The notes under the pieces are model-generated. The model made no database searches. It worked only from the letters and a program-made list of their open reading frames with translations, and was not told the DNA's origin. A program made the position numbers and the translations under genes. A stretch of 19,420 nt of DNA from Acidobacteriota bacterium (GTDB lineage: Bacteria; Acidobacteriota; Terriglobia; UBA7540): NCBI GenBank assembly GCA_021827255.1, contig JAKAWO010000014.1, positions 1 through 19,420 of the forward strand. The letters run 5' to 3'. The stretch's first letter is position 1, and each line of letters begins with the position of its first letter. Of the stretch, positions 1-9,298 are shown in pieces.

Positions 1-650
1 TGAGCTGGGGCGGCAGCGAATTCAGCGGAGAAACTTCACTCGACAGCGATTTCACTACCGCGAACGTTGTGTACGCGGCCGCGAGCGGCGATTCGGGCGG
101 AACGGTCATATGGCCAAGTGCCTCGCCCAACGTCGTGAGTTCGGGCGGGACAACCATTAACCGCGACTTGAGCGGCGACTTCACTTCAGAGACCGCTTGG
201 GGCGATAGTGGCGGCGGCGATAGCGCTTACGAGCTGGTGCCCGGCTATCAATCGAGCGTCAAGTCCGTCTCAGCCCTGGTGGGCAAGTTCCGAGGCACGC
301 CGGATTTTTCTTTCGACGCCAATCCGGCTTCCGGCGTTTCGGTCTATGACTCCACGCCCTATCACGGCCAAAGCGGCTGGCTGGTTGTCGGTGGGACAAG
401 CGTTTCCGCGCAAGCGCTCGCTGGCATCATCAATTTGGCTGGAAGCTTCGCTAGCAGCACCGACAGCGAGCTGACGACGATCTACAACGCCTACAACAGC
501 ACCAGCTACAGCAGCGATTTCACGGACATCACGACGGGCCAAACCAGCGGCTGCAAAGGCCATCACGTCACGAGCACTTGCTTCCATGCTCTGACCGGCT
601 GGGATTTTATGACTGGCGTCGGCAGCGACCTTGGGACCAGCGGGAAGTAA
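1..650 (+). CDS. S53 family serine-carboxyl peptidase (sedolisin/kumamolisin-like), C-terminal fragment
   Basis: This gene is cut by the left edge. The open frame runs from base 3, giving 215 visible residues, and ends in TAA. The frame begins SWGGSEFSGE, a typical S53 stretch. ASGDSGG follows, whose Asp (visible residue 30) is the oxyanion-hole Asp of sedolisins. WPSASPNVVSSGGTT is the usual strand before the active-site region. VVGGTSVSAQ carries the nucleophile Ser (about visible residue 133). The catalytic Glu and Asp would lie upstream, outside the window. The C-terminus has the paired FTDITTG and GWDFMTGVGS segments that form the S53 calcium site. Two Cys flank a short insert before the second segment and could form a disulfide. 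The canonical SAP after the nucleophile is SAQ here. S53 enzymes are normally secreted as proenzymes and act at acidic pH; the signal and pro-region cannot be seen. The family call is firm, the substrate unknown. Confidence 0.88.
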   Translation, partial: SWGGSEFSGETSLDSDFTTANVVYAAASGDSGGTVIWPSASPNVVSSGGTTINRDLSGDFTSETAWGDSGGGDSAYELVPGYQSSVKSVSALVGKFRGTPDFSFDANPASGVSVYDSTPYHGQSGWLVVGGTSVSAQALAGIINLAGSFASSTDSELTTIYNAYNSTSYSSDFTDITTGQTSGCKGHHVTSTCFHALTGWDFMTGVGSDLGTSGK

Positions 651-810
651 TCGCCGACAGAGTTCCGAACCTGAGCGCGCCGGGCACTACGCGGAACGCG
701 CAGGCAAGGGAAACAGGGGAACAGGGGTATGACCAAGGCTGCGATGCGTGTCCGCGCTCAATAAACGCAACACGGAATCCCGCACATCAAATTCCAGAGG
801 CAAGGAAACC

Positions 811-3339
<2,529 letters not shown>

Positions 3340-3680
3340 AGGGCCTCCCCTCAGTGCTAGCTTTGACGCTCCCGAAACGTGTTCTGCCGGCCGGGTTGAA
3401 CTTCCTGGGGCGGCAGCTTCAGAAATGCATAGCCTTGCGATAGCTAAATCTATCTCTTTACCATAAATTGAAAAGATCCGTCAAACGCGATGCCTGCTCG
3501 CGCCGTGGGTGTCTTGTTTCCTCAAATCCCTCGGAGGTCGTTTTCACCGGCATCATTCCGAGCGCGCCGAGGAACCGGCTGTTCCACCGAGAAGCAAGTG
3601 GAATCCTTGGGGAGGCAGTTAACATCGGTCCCCGGAATGACCGCCACACGGCAAATAATCCTTGGGACAGCCCACGAGGC
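3340..3680. other. Non-coding gap between hppA and the dehydrogenase gene
   Basis: This 341-bp stretch holds no convincing gene. Short open frames on both strands lack ribosome binding sites and recognisable protein character. It should contain the end of the dehydrogenase transcript and the hppA promoter and leader. A short imperfect hairpin (AGCC-TCGTG-GGCT, minus strand) lies directly after the dehydrogenase stop but has no T-run. The half nearest hppA is AT-richer than its surroundings (about 3425-3480), consistent with a promoter. I looked for a fluoride riboswitch, which sometimes precedes pyrophosphatase genes, and did not see its conserved core. Confidence 0.6.
3455..3484 (-). promoter_or_regulatory. 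Possible sigma70 promoter for hppA
   Basis: Reading the minus strand, TTGACG (3484-3479) is followed after 18 bases by TAAAGA (3460-3455). The -35 box matches consensus at five of six bases; the -10 box is poor (three of six). It would give a leader of about 110 bases before the hppA TTG start. That leader contains a CTGCCG/CGGCAG inverted repeat (3384-3389 with 3411-3416). This is a weak call resting on motif spacing only. Confidence 0.3.
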
Positions 3681-4652
3681 TCAAGAGTAAACCTCGGGGT
3701 TGATGAGGTTGGGCGGCCGGCGGCCCGCCAAGGCTTCGGTCAGGTTTTGCGCCGCCAGCATGGCCATGTTCAATCGCGTTTCCGCCGTGGCGCTGCCCAG
3801 GTGCGGGATCAGGACGACATTGTCCATGCTGAGCAGTTCCGGGTGGATGCGCGGTTCGTTTTCGAAGACGTCCAAGCCGGCGCCGGCGATTTGCTTGGCC
3901 TTCAAAGCGGCCACGAGAGATTCCTCATCCACGACCGGGCCGCGCGCCGTGTTGATCAGGAACGCCGTCGGTTTCATCCGGCTGAAGTCCTTGGCTTGAA
4001 TCAGGTGGCGCGTTTCGGGCGTGAGGGGCACGTGCAAGCTGACGAAGTCGGATTCGCGCAGCAAGGTCTCACGGTCAACGTAAGTCGCCTCCAAAGCCCG
4101 CTCAACCGGCTCGGGCGCGCGGTGACGAGTGCTGTAAAGAATTCGCATCGCAAAGCCCCGGGCCCGCCGCGCTACCGCTTGCCCGATGTTGCCAAAGCCG
4201 ATCAGGCCGAGGGTCTTTTGGTAAACGTTCACGCCATAGAGCAGATCGAACTGCCAGTGTTTCCATCGGCCCTCGCGGACGAATCGGTCCGCTTCTACCA
4301 GGCGCCGCGCCGTGGCCAGCAGAGTGGCAAAGACCAAGTCGGCGGTTGTTTCCTCCAGCACGCCGGTGGTGTTGGTCACGGCGATTCTTCGCCGCGTACA
4401 CGCGGCCACGTCAATGTTGTCATAGCCCACCGAAGGGGTAGAAACAACCTTCAGCCGAGTCGCCCGGCCCAGCAGCTCGTTGGTCACCGCATTGCTCACC
4501 ACCAGCAGCCCGTCCACGTCGTGGCAGGATTCGGCCAGCTTGTCCACGGGCATCGGGGCATCCTCCGGATTAAACCGAACTTCCGCATTTGATTTCAGCA
4601 AATCCATGACGGGCTGGGGCAAAGGCCGAGTCACAAAAATTTTGGGAGTCAT
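3681..4652 (-). CDS. D-2-hydroxyacid dehydrogenase, glyoxylate/hydroxypyruvate reductase-like
   Basis: This is a cytoplasmic NAD(P)H-dependent reductase of 2-oxoacids in the D-isomer-specific 2-hydroxyacid dehydrogenase family; it most resembles bacterial and archaeal glyoxylate reductases. NTTGVLEETTADLVFATLL is the conserved helix before the Rossmann domain. LGLIGFGNIGQAVARRA carries the GxGxxG nucleotide loop. The catalytic triad is visible as Arg in INTARGPVVDE, Glu in FENEPRIHPE and His in LIPHLGSATAETR. I chose the ATG at 4652 (323 residues), which has GGAGGG about eight bases upstream and opens with the typical MTPKIFVTRPLP. An upstream in-frame TTG at 4715 overlaps a probable -35 box and adds 21 residues unlike the family. 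It stands alone, divergent from the DUF4019 gene. Glyoxylate, hydroxypyruvate and phosphoglycerate relatives cannot be separated from sequence alone, although the short length argues against full-length SerA. Confidence 0.92.
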   Translation of the reverse strand: MTPKIFVTRPLPQPVMDLLKSNAEVRFNPEDAPMPVDKLAESCHDVDGLLVVSNAVTNELLGRATRLKVVSTPSVGYDNIDVAACTRRRIAVTNTTGVLEETTADLVFATLLATARRLVEADRFVREGRWKHWQFDLLYGVNVYQKTLGLIGFGNIGQAVARRARGFAMRILYSTRHRAPEPVERALEATYVDRETLLRESDFVSLHVPLTPETRHLIQAKDFSRMKPTAFLINTARGPVVDEESLVAALKAKQIAGAGLDVFENEPRIHPELLSMDNVVLIPHLGSATAETRLNMAMLAAQNLTEALAGRRPPNLINPEVYS

Positions 4653-4685
4653 ATCGCTTTCCCTCCGCGGAGTGCGAGAATTGCT

Positions 4686-4715
4686 TTGATACCATGAACC
4701 GTCCTTGGCGGTCAA
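4686..4715 (-). promoter_or_regulatory. Probable sigma70 promoter of the dehydrogenase gene
   Basis: On the minus strand TTGACC (4715-4710) is followed after 18 bases by TATCAA (4691-4686). The boxes match consensus at five and four of six bases. Transcription would start near 4679, about 27 bases before the ATG at 4652 and just ahead of its GGAGGG ribosome binding site. This arrangement supports the shorter start chosen for the gene. The call rests on motif match only. Confidence 0.45.
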
Positions 4716-4786
4716 ACTGGCAGCGCGCTTGGCGAAGGCGCTAGACGAGGCCGCCAGATTACGTCATGATCGGGTTGGAAACATTC

Positions 4787-4804
4787 TCCGCCTTGCGCGG
4801 CGGA
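4787..4804 (+). promoter_or_regulatory. Perfect 6-bp hairpin next to the DUF4019 ribosome binding site
   Basis: TCCGCC (4787-4792) and GGCGGA (4799-4804) pair perfectly around a six-base loop. The stem ends two bases before the purine-rich GAGAGGAGAAGGG ribosome binding region of the gene at 4821. It could shape or protect the 5' end of the mRNA. There is no direct evidence that it regulates anything. Confidence 0.35.
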
Positions 4805-4820
4805 TCGAGAGGAGAAGGGT

Positions 4821-5243
4821 ATGCGCCGAAAGGTAGCGTGTTTTCTTGTAACATGCCTGGCCTTTGCTTCCGTGGCCGGTGCTGCACAGCTCACCAGCCA
4901 GGAAAAAGCAGCGGTTACCGCGGCCAGAAAATGGCTCAGACTTGTTGACGAAGGCAGATACGGCGAGAGTTGGCGGGAGAGCGCACCATTTTTTCGCAGC
5001 CGCATTACACAGCAACGTTGGAGACAGGCATCGCAGAGCGTCCGAAAGCCTCTGGGCGCGCTGGTTTCCCGTCATCTGAAGACCGCCGTGTATAAAACAT
5101 CGCTGCCGGGCGCTCCTGACGGACAGTATGTCGTGATGCAATTCGCATCCTCGTTCAGAAAGAAAGCGTCAGCCGTCGAGACGCTCACCGCCGTGCTGGG
5201 CAAGCGCGGCGCGTGGCGCGTCGTTGGGTATTTCATCCGGTGA
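4821..5243 (+). CDS. DUF4019 domain protein, secreted or periplasmic
   Basis: This 140-residue protein of unknown function has an N-terminal signal peptide: basic MRRK, a hydrophobic run to about residue 18, and a likely cleavage after VAGA (residue 21). The mature part fits DUF4019. It has a helical start (EKAAVTAARKWLRLVDEGRY), a conserved ESWRESAPFFRSRI segment, then RKPLGALVSRHLKTA, SLPGAPDGQYVVMQFASSF, and the closing GAWRVVGYFIR. The fold is probably NTF2-like, as judged from the pattern of a helix followed by long strands; that is inference. The ATG has a strong ribosome binding site (GGAGAAGGG). No catalytic residues are recognisable and its neighbours give no functional clue. The gene is divergent from the dehydrogenase and precedes the gap promoter, and nothing shows that it is co-transcribed with the glycolytic genes. 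Confidence 0.88.
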   Translation: MRRKVACFLVTCLAFASVAGAAQLTSQEKAAVTAARKWLRLVDEGRYGESWRESAPFFRSRITQQRWRQASQSVRKPLGALVSRHLKTAVYKTSLPGAPDGQYVVMQFASSFRKKASAVETLTAVLGKRGAWRVVGYFIR

Positions 5244-5420
5244 AGCGAGGCGCAGGCTTTCACACTGCGGAGGGTCTGCAATTTCGCGCTCGGTACGAGC
5301 CGTCGGCAGAGGCGCGTCGAGGCTTGCCCGGCCAGCCGTCTCCTCTCCACAGGAACTGCGGCCGCTTGTCTCCGCGTTGTGCCGCCATGTCACGCCCTCA
5401 ATTCCGCGGCAGACTGATGT

Positions 5421-5449
5421 TTGACAGGTTGCGGACCCCGCCTTAAGAT
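5421..5449 (+). promoter_or_regulatory. sigma70-like promoter of the gap-pgk-tpiA-secG arm
   Basis: A perfect -35 box TTGACA (5421-5426) is followed after 17 bases by TAAGAT (5444-5449), which matches the -10 consensus at four of six bases. Transcription would begin near 5456, leaving a leader of about 40 bases before the gap ATG at 5496. It is the best promoter match I saw in the window. The 252-bp gap it lies in (5244-5495) is otherwise without a gene; a small GCTCG-GTA-CGAGC hairpin at 5288-5300 could mark the end of the DUF4019 transcript. Confidence 0.55.
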
Positions 5450-5495
5450 AGAAGATTCACAAGCAGCATGACAATTCCCCAAGGGAGGAGCAGAC

Positions 5496-6500
5496 ATGCC
5501 GGTTAAGGTGGGCATCAACGGGTTCGGGCGGATTGGGCGCAACGTGTTTCGTGCCGGGTACAAAGACCCTGACCTCGAGTTTGTAGCTGTCAATGACATT
5601 ACCGACCCCAAAACATTAGCCCATCTGTTGAAATACGACTCGGTGCTCGGGAATCTCTCCGCCGACATCACCCACGGCGAGGACTGTATCCGCGTGGATG
5701 GCCGTTCCCTAACGGTCTTTAAGGTCAAAGACCCCGCCGACCTCGACTGGTCGTCGCTCGGCGCGCAGGTTGTCGTTGAGTCCACCGGGCTGTTCACCAA
5801 GGCCGAAGACGCGCGCCGGCACTTGCGAGGGACGGTCAAAAAAGTCATCATTTCCGCCCCGGCCAAAAACGAGGACATCACCATCGTCTTGGGCGTCAAT
5901 GAGAAGAAGTACGATCCAGCCAAGCACCACATCATCTCAAACGCCTCCTGCACGACCAATTGCCTGGCCCCGGTCGCCAAAGTCGTGCATGAGAACTACC
6001 ACATCCAAAGAGGGGCCATGACCACGGTCCACTCCTACACCAACGACCAGCGCATCCTCGACCTGCCGCACAAAGACTTGCGGCGCGCGCGGGCCGGAGC
6101 GGTTTCAATCATTCCCACTTCGACCGGAGCTGCGAAGGCTATCGGCCTGGTGTTGCCGGAGCTGCAAGGCAAGCTCGATGGTTTTTCATTGCGCGTCCCC
6201 ACTCCCAATGTTTCGATCGTGTACTTGGTGGCGTTCGTCGAGAAGCCCACGACGACGGAAGACCTTCGAGCGGCTTGCCAGCGCGCCGCCGAGGGGCCGC
6301 TGAAGGGCATCCTCCAGTATTGTGAAGAAGAACTGGTCTCAGCCGATTTCCGCGGCAACCCCCACTCTTCCATTGTGGACGCGAGTTTCACCAAGGTGAT
6401 TGACGGCGCCTGCGTCCAGGTCACCTCCTGGTATGACAACGAGTGGGGTTATTCGAAGCGCGTCAACGATCTCGTCAAGTTTATCGCCAAGGGGCTGTGA
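5496..6500 (+). CDS. gap: Type I glyceraldehyde-3-phosphate dehydrogenase
   Basis: This cytoplasmic glycolytic enzyme oxidises glyceraldehyde-3-phosphate to 1,3-bisphosphoglycerate with NAD+. At 334 residues it has the usual length. INGFGRIGRNVFR (residues 7-19) is the nucleotide-binding loop. Asp34 in AVNDITD is the residue that favours NAD over NADP. The catalytic Cys152 lies in SNASCTTNCLAP and its partner His179 in TTVHSYTNDQ. The C-terminal SWYDNEWGYS signature is intact. The ATG has a GGGAGGAG ribosome binding site about seven bases upstream. It is the first gene of the plus-strand glycolytic arm, behind a sigma70-like promoter, with pgk 146 bases downstream. The identity is certain; only the cofactor preference is inferred. 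Confidence 0.98.
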   Translation: MPVKVGINGFGRIGRNVFRAGYKDPDLEFVAVNDITDPKTLAHLLKYDSVLGNLSADITHGEDCIRVDGRSLTVFKVKDPADLDWSSLGAQVVVESTGLFTKAEDARRHLRGTVKKVIISAPAKNEDITIVLGVNEKKYDPAKHHIISNASCTTNCLAPVAKVVHENYHIQRGAMTTVHSYTNDQRILDLPHKDLRRARAGAVSIIPTSTGAAKAIGLVLPELQGKLDGFSLRVPTPNVSIVYLVAFVEKPTTTEDLRAACQRAAEGPLKGILQYCEEELVSADFRGNPHSSIVDASFTKVIDGACVQVTSWYDNEWGYSKRVNDLVKFIAKGL

Positions 6501-6646
6501 GCCGCAGGGACGGTGGAAGGGCGGGTCGGCGCGGTCTTTGGCTTGCCACCCTGTTGACGCTGGGCCAAATCTCAATGGCTTGATCGCCCGGTCTCGGCCG
6601 CCGAGCTCCCGGACGCCGCAGACGGCGAATCAATCGCTGTTTCTCA

Positions 6647-7837
6647 ATGCCGAAACTCTCGATTCGCGACGTGGATCTGAAAGGCAAGCGCGTCTTTGTG
6701 CGCGTGGACTTCAACGTTCCCCTCGACGCCGCCGGAAACGTTACCGATGACACTCGCATCCGCGCCAGCCTGCCAACCATCGAGTGGGCGCTTCAGCGAG
6801 GCGCGCGCCTGATTCTAGCCTCGCACCTCGGCCGCCCCAAAGGAAAATCCGACCCTAAAATGAGCCTCCGGCCGGCGGCCGAGAGGCTCTCGAAGCTCCT
6901 CGGGCAGGCCGTTGCCTTTGCGCCCGATTCGATGGGCGCGGAAGCCCAAAGCGCCGCCACGGCGCTCCGCGACGGCCAGGTCTTGCTCCTCGAGAACCTT
7001 CGCTTCCATGTTGAAGAAGAAAAGGACGATCCGGAGTTCTCTCGAAAACTCGCCTCGCTCGCTGAAGTTTACGTCAACGACGCTTTCGGCACCGCGCACC
7101 GCGCCCACGCCTCGACCGAAGGCATCACGCACTATCTCACGCCCGCCGTGGCGGGCTTGCTGATGGAGAAGGAGCTTCAATACCTTGGCCAGGCGGTGGA
7201 AAATCCGCCGCGCCCCTATGTGGCGATTGTGGGCGGGGCTAAGGTCTCCGATAAGATCGGCTTTCTCGAAAATCTGATGCGCTTTGCGGACGTCGTCTTG
7301 ATCGGCGGCGCCATGGCGTACACGTTTCTCAAGGCTTGCGGCGTGGAAGTCGGCTTGTCGAGATTTGAGCCCGACAAGCTCGATCTCGCCCGCGATCTTC
7401 TGAGTTTTTCAGAACGCCGGAGCATCAAGCTCTGTCTGCCACAAGATCACGTTGTGGCCGAGAAGCTCGACCCTTCTGCAGCGGCTGAAGTTGTCCGCGA
7501 GCAGGCGATTCCTGCCAACCGCCTCGGCGCCGACATTGGTCCCTTGACGCGTTCCGATTATGCGGCGGAAATCGAGCGCGCCAGGATGATTGTTTGGAAC
7601 GGCCCCATGGGCGTCTTTGAGATCGCTCAGTTTTCGGAGGGAACCGTCGCTGTGGCTAAAGCCGTCGCGGCTTCTTCCGCCATCTCCATCGTGGGCGGCG
7701 GGGATTCGGTCGCCGCCGTGCGCAAAGCGGGCGTGGCAGACAAGATCACTCACATCTCGACGGGCGGCGGCGCTTCGCTCGAGTTCCTTTCGGGCATGCA
7801 GCTCCCCGGCGTTGACGCTTTGACGGAAGCGAAGTAG
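6647..7837 (+). CDS. pgk: Phosphoglycerate kinase
   Basis: This enzyme transfers phosphate from 1,3-bisphosphoglycerate to ADP, the step after Gap, in the cytoplasm. It has 396 residues, normal for the bacterial enzyme. Visible features are RVDFNVPL (19-26), SHLGRPKG (59-66), ENLRFHVEEE (116-125), VNDAFGTAHRAHAS (143-156), the GGAKVSDKIGFLENL hinge region (196-210), IVWNGPMGVFE (315-325), GGGDSVAAV (350-358) and STGGGASLEFLSG (371-383). The 146-bp spacer after gap contains no obvious terminator, so read-through from the gap promoter is likely. The ATG at 6647 lacks a good ribosome binding site (CTGTTTCTCA precedes it), unlike gap and secG. Translation may therefore be weaker, or depend on an unseen leader. 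Confidence 0.98.
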   Translation: MPKLSIRDVDLKGKRVFVRVDFNVPLDAAGNVTDDTRIRASLPTIEWALQRGARLILASHLGRPKGKSDPKMSLRPAAERLSKLLGQAVAFAPDSMGAEAQSAATALRDGQVLLLENLRFHVEEEKDDPEFSRKLASLAEVYVNDAFGTAHRAHASTEGITHYLTPAVAGLLMEKELQYLGQAVENPPRPYVAIVGGAKVSDKIGFLENLMRFADVVLIGGAMAYTFLKACGVEVGLSRFEPDKLDLARDLLSFSERRSIKLCLPQDHVVAEKLDPSAAAEVVREQAIPANRLGADIGPLTRSDYAAEIERARMIVWNGPMGVFEIAQFSEGTVAVAKAVAASSAISIVGGGDSVAAVRKAGVADKITHISTGGGASLEFLSGMQLPGVDALTEAK

Positions 7838-7953
7838 GCGGTGGAAGCGGGTGACGGGGAGCGAGCCTCGAAGCAACCGGCCCCAAGTGGGTCTGCCGCT
7901 TTGCCGCGCTGACCGAGCGAAGTGCGTTCCATGTCTAGCCGAACGGGTGCCCA

Positions 7954-8724
7954 ATGCGTCGTCGCGTGATGGCGGGCAACTGGAAGATGTACAAAACCAT
8001 CGCTGCAACCTCAGCCTTCATCGAAGGGCTGAAGGCGCGAGTGGCCTCCGTTGACCACTGCGAAGTGGTGGTGGCGCCGCCTTTTACCGCCCTGCGGGCC
8101 GCGGCGGAGGCGGCGCGCGGAAGCAAAATCCGCATCGCCGCCCAGGACCTCCACTGGGACCGGGAAGGCGCGCACACCGGCGACGTTTCTGCCGGAATGC
8201 TGGCCGAAGCCGGGGCCACGCACGTGATCATCGGGCATTCGGAGCGGCGTCGCGACCACGGCGAAACCGATGAAGTGGTCAACCGCAAGCTCAGGGCTGC
8301 TTTGACCGGCGGCCTCACTCCAATTGTCTGCGTGGGGGAAACCCTGGCGGAGCGCGAGGCGGGCGCGACGCGCCAAGTTCTTGACCGCCAGTTCGAGCGC
8401 GGTTTCGCTGGGTTGACCTCTTCTGAGTTTTCCCATATCATCATAGCTTACGAACCGGTCTGGGCCATTGGGACAGGCCGCACCGCGACACCGGAAATGG
8501 CGGCGGAAAGCCATCGCTATCTGCGGGAGCTGGGCCGCCGGGGTTTTGGGGAAACAGAGGCCGAAGGCTTGCGAATCCTTTACGGCGGCAGCGTCAAGCC
8601 AGACAATATCGGCGGCTTGATGTCTGAAAACGAAATTGACGGGGCGCTAGTGGGGGGCGCAAGCCTGGATGTCGAGTCCTTTGCGGCCATCGTCAACTAT
8701 CCGCGCGCCCGGTCGGCCGGATGA
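7954..8724 (+). CDS. tpiA: Triosephosphate isomerase
   Basis: This enzyme interconverts dihydroxyacetone phosphate and glyceraldehyde-3-phosphate, feeding Gap. The 256-residue TIM barrel has every catalytic residue in place: Asn9 and Lys11 in AGNWKM, His95 in IIGHSERR, and Glu167 in AYEPVWAIGTG. The phosphate-binding YGGSVKPDN and GALVGGASL loops are near the C-terminus. The ATG at 7954 starts MRRRVMAGNWK, the usual family spacing; a second ATG six codons in would remove only MRRRV. Neither has a convincing Shine-Dalgarno sequence. The gene follows pgk by 116 bases with no visible terminator, and is 17 bases ahead of secG. It is most likely part of the same transcript. Confidence 0.98.
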   Translation: MRRRVMAGNWKMYKTIAATSAFIEGLKARVASVDHCEVVVAPPFTALRAAAEAARGSKIRIAAQDLHWDREGAHTGDVSAGMLAEAGATHVIIGHSERRRDHGETDEVVNRKLRAALTGGLTPIVCVGETLAEREAGATRQVLDRQFERGFAGLTSSEFSHIIIAYEPVWAIGTGRTATPEMAAESHRYLRELGRRGFGETEAEGLRILYGGSVKPDNIGGLMSENEIDGALVGGASLDVESFAAIVNYPRARSAG

Positions 8725-8741
8725 GCTAGGAAAGAATTCTT

Positions 8742-9035
8742 ATGGTAACCGCTGTGGTCATCCTTCAAGTGGCGATCAGCGTTCTGCTGGTTCTGGTGGT
8801 GCTGATTCAGGGTGGTGAAAACGTAGATATGGCCGCCGCCTTTGGTGGCGCCAGCCAGGCCGCCTTCGGACCCCGTGGCGCCGTGACCACCATTCAAAAA
8901 ATCACCTGGGTGCTGGCGGCTCTGTTTATGATCGTTGCGATGACGCTGACGATTTGGTCCGGCAGGACGGGTTCGGCGTCCGTGCTGTCCAAGACGCCGC
9001 CCAAAGCGGCCCCTGCTGCGCCGGCCAAAAAGTAA
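8742..9035 (+). CDS. secG: Preprotein translocase subunit SecG
   Basis: This small membrane protein of the SecYEG channel assists SecA-driven export. Its 97 residues hold two membrane segments (about 3-22 and 52-71). Between them is the conserved cytoplasmic loop GGENVDMAAAFGGASQAAFG, the SecG hallmark. The tail is Ala/Pro/Lys-rich (KTPPKAAPAAPAKK) and probably disordered. A modest ribosome binding site (AGGAAAG) precedes the ATG. It follows tpiA by 17 bases, so the two are probably co-transcribed, and a tRNA-Leu gene follows 61 bases downstream. The sequence is unlike the short actinobacterial SecG, which argues against an actinobacterial host despite the similar gene order. Confidence 0.95.
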   Translation: MVTAVVILQVAISVLLVLVVLIQGGENVDMAAAFGGASQAAFGPRGAVTTIQKITWVLAALFMIVAMTLTIWSGRTGSASVLSKTPPKAAPAAPAKK

Positions 9036-9096
9036 CCTTCGGAGGCTGCGCTTCCGACCGGCCGACTCAGTTTCCTGCGATGGAAGCCTTTCATGT

Positions 9097-9183
9097 GCGG
9101 AAGTGGCGGAATTGGCAGACGCACCAGCTTGAGGGGCTGACGGTCGCAAGACCGTGGGGGTTCGAGTCCCCCCTTCCGCACCA
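9097..9183 (+). tRNA. tRNA-Leu, anticodon GAG
   Basis: This is a class II tRNA. The acceptor stem pairs GCGGAAG (9097-9103) with CTTCCGC (9173-9179), followed by discriminator A and an encoded CCA (9181-9183). The D-loop contains AATTGGCAGAC. The anticodon loop TTGAGGG gives anticodon GAG, which reads CUU and CUC. The long variable arm forms a perfect hairpin (ACGGTC-GCAA-GACCGT), typical of Leu tRNAs. The T arm is GGGGG-TTCGAGT-CCCCC. It sits just after secG on the same strand and is probably processed from that transcript, since I see no promoter of its own. Confidence 0.97.
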
Positions 9184-9218
9184 CCCACGACGAGCCCGGA
9201 ACTGTCGGTTGATCCCCG

Positions 9219-9237
9219 CCGGCGCGAAGCGCCCCGG
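9219..9237. terminator. Possible hairpin between the convergent glycolytic and pentose phosphate arms
   Basis: GGCGC-GAA-GCGCC (9221-9233) forms a tight stem, extended by CC/GG with a two-base bulge. It lies in the 115-bp gap between the tRNA gene and the end of rpe, where two transcription units converge. There is no T-run on either side, so it is at best a weak or factor-assisted bidirectional terminator. Confidence 0.25.
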
Positions 9238-9298
9238 TTGAAAGAACGCTGCGCGTCCTCGCTGCATACGCTCGGCAGAGCCGCCGCACACTCCGCCC

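Noticed and set aside
3340..3480. Fluoride riboswitch before hppA
   Set aside because: The conserved GGNGATGG core and downstream pseudoknot sequence are not present on the coding strand.
3458..3649. 63-codon minus-strand frame in the hppA upstream gap
   Set aside because: There is no ribosome binding site or protein-like pattern, and it overlaps the probable hppA promoter region.
3468..4592. 374-codon plus-strand open frame opposite the dehydrogenase
   Set aside because: It runs antisense through conserved dehydrogenase motifs, and its product is Arg/Gln/Gly/His-rich with no recognisable domain.
4653..4715. Upstream TTG extension of the dehydrogenase gene
   Set aside because: The TTG at 4715 is part of a probable -35 box, the added residues do not match the family, and ATG 4652 has a strong ribosome binding site.
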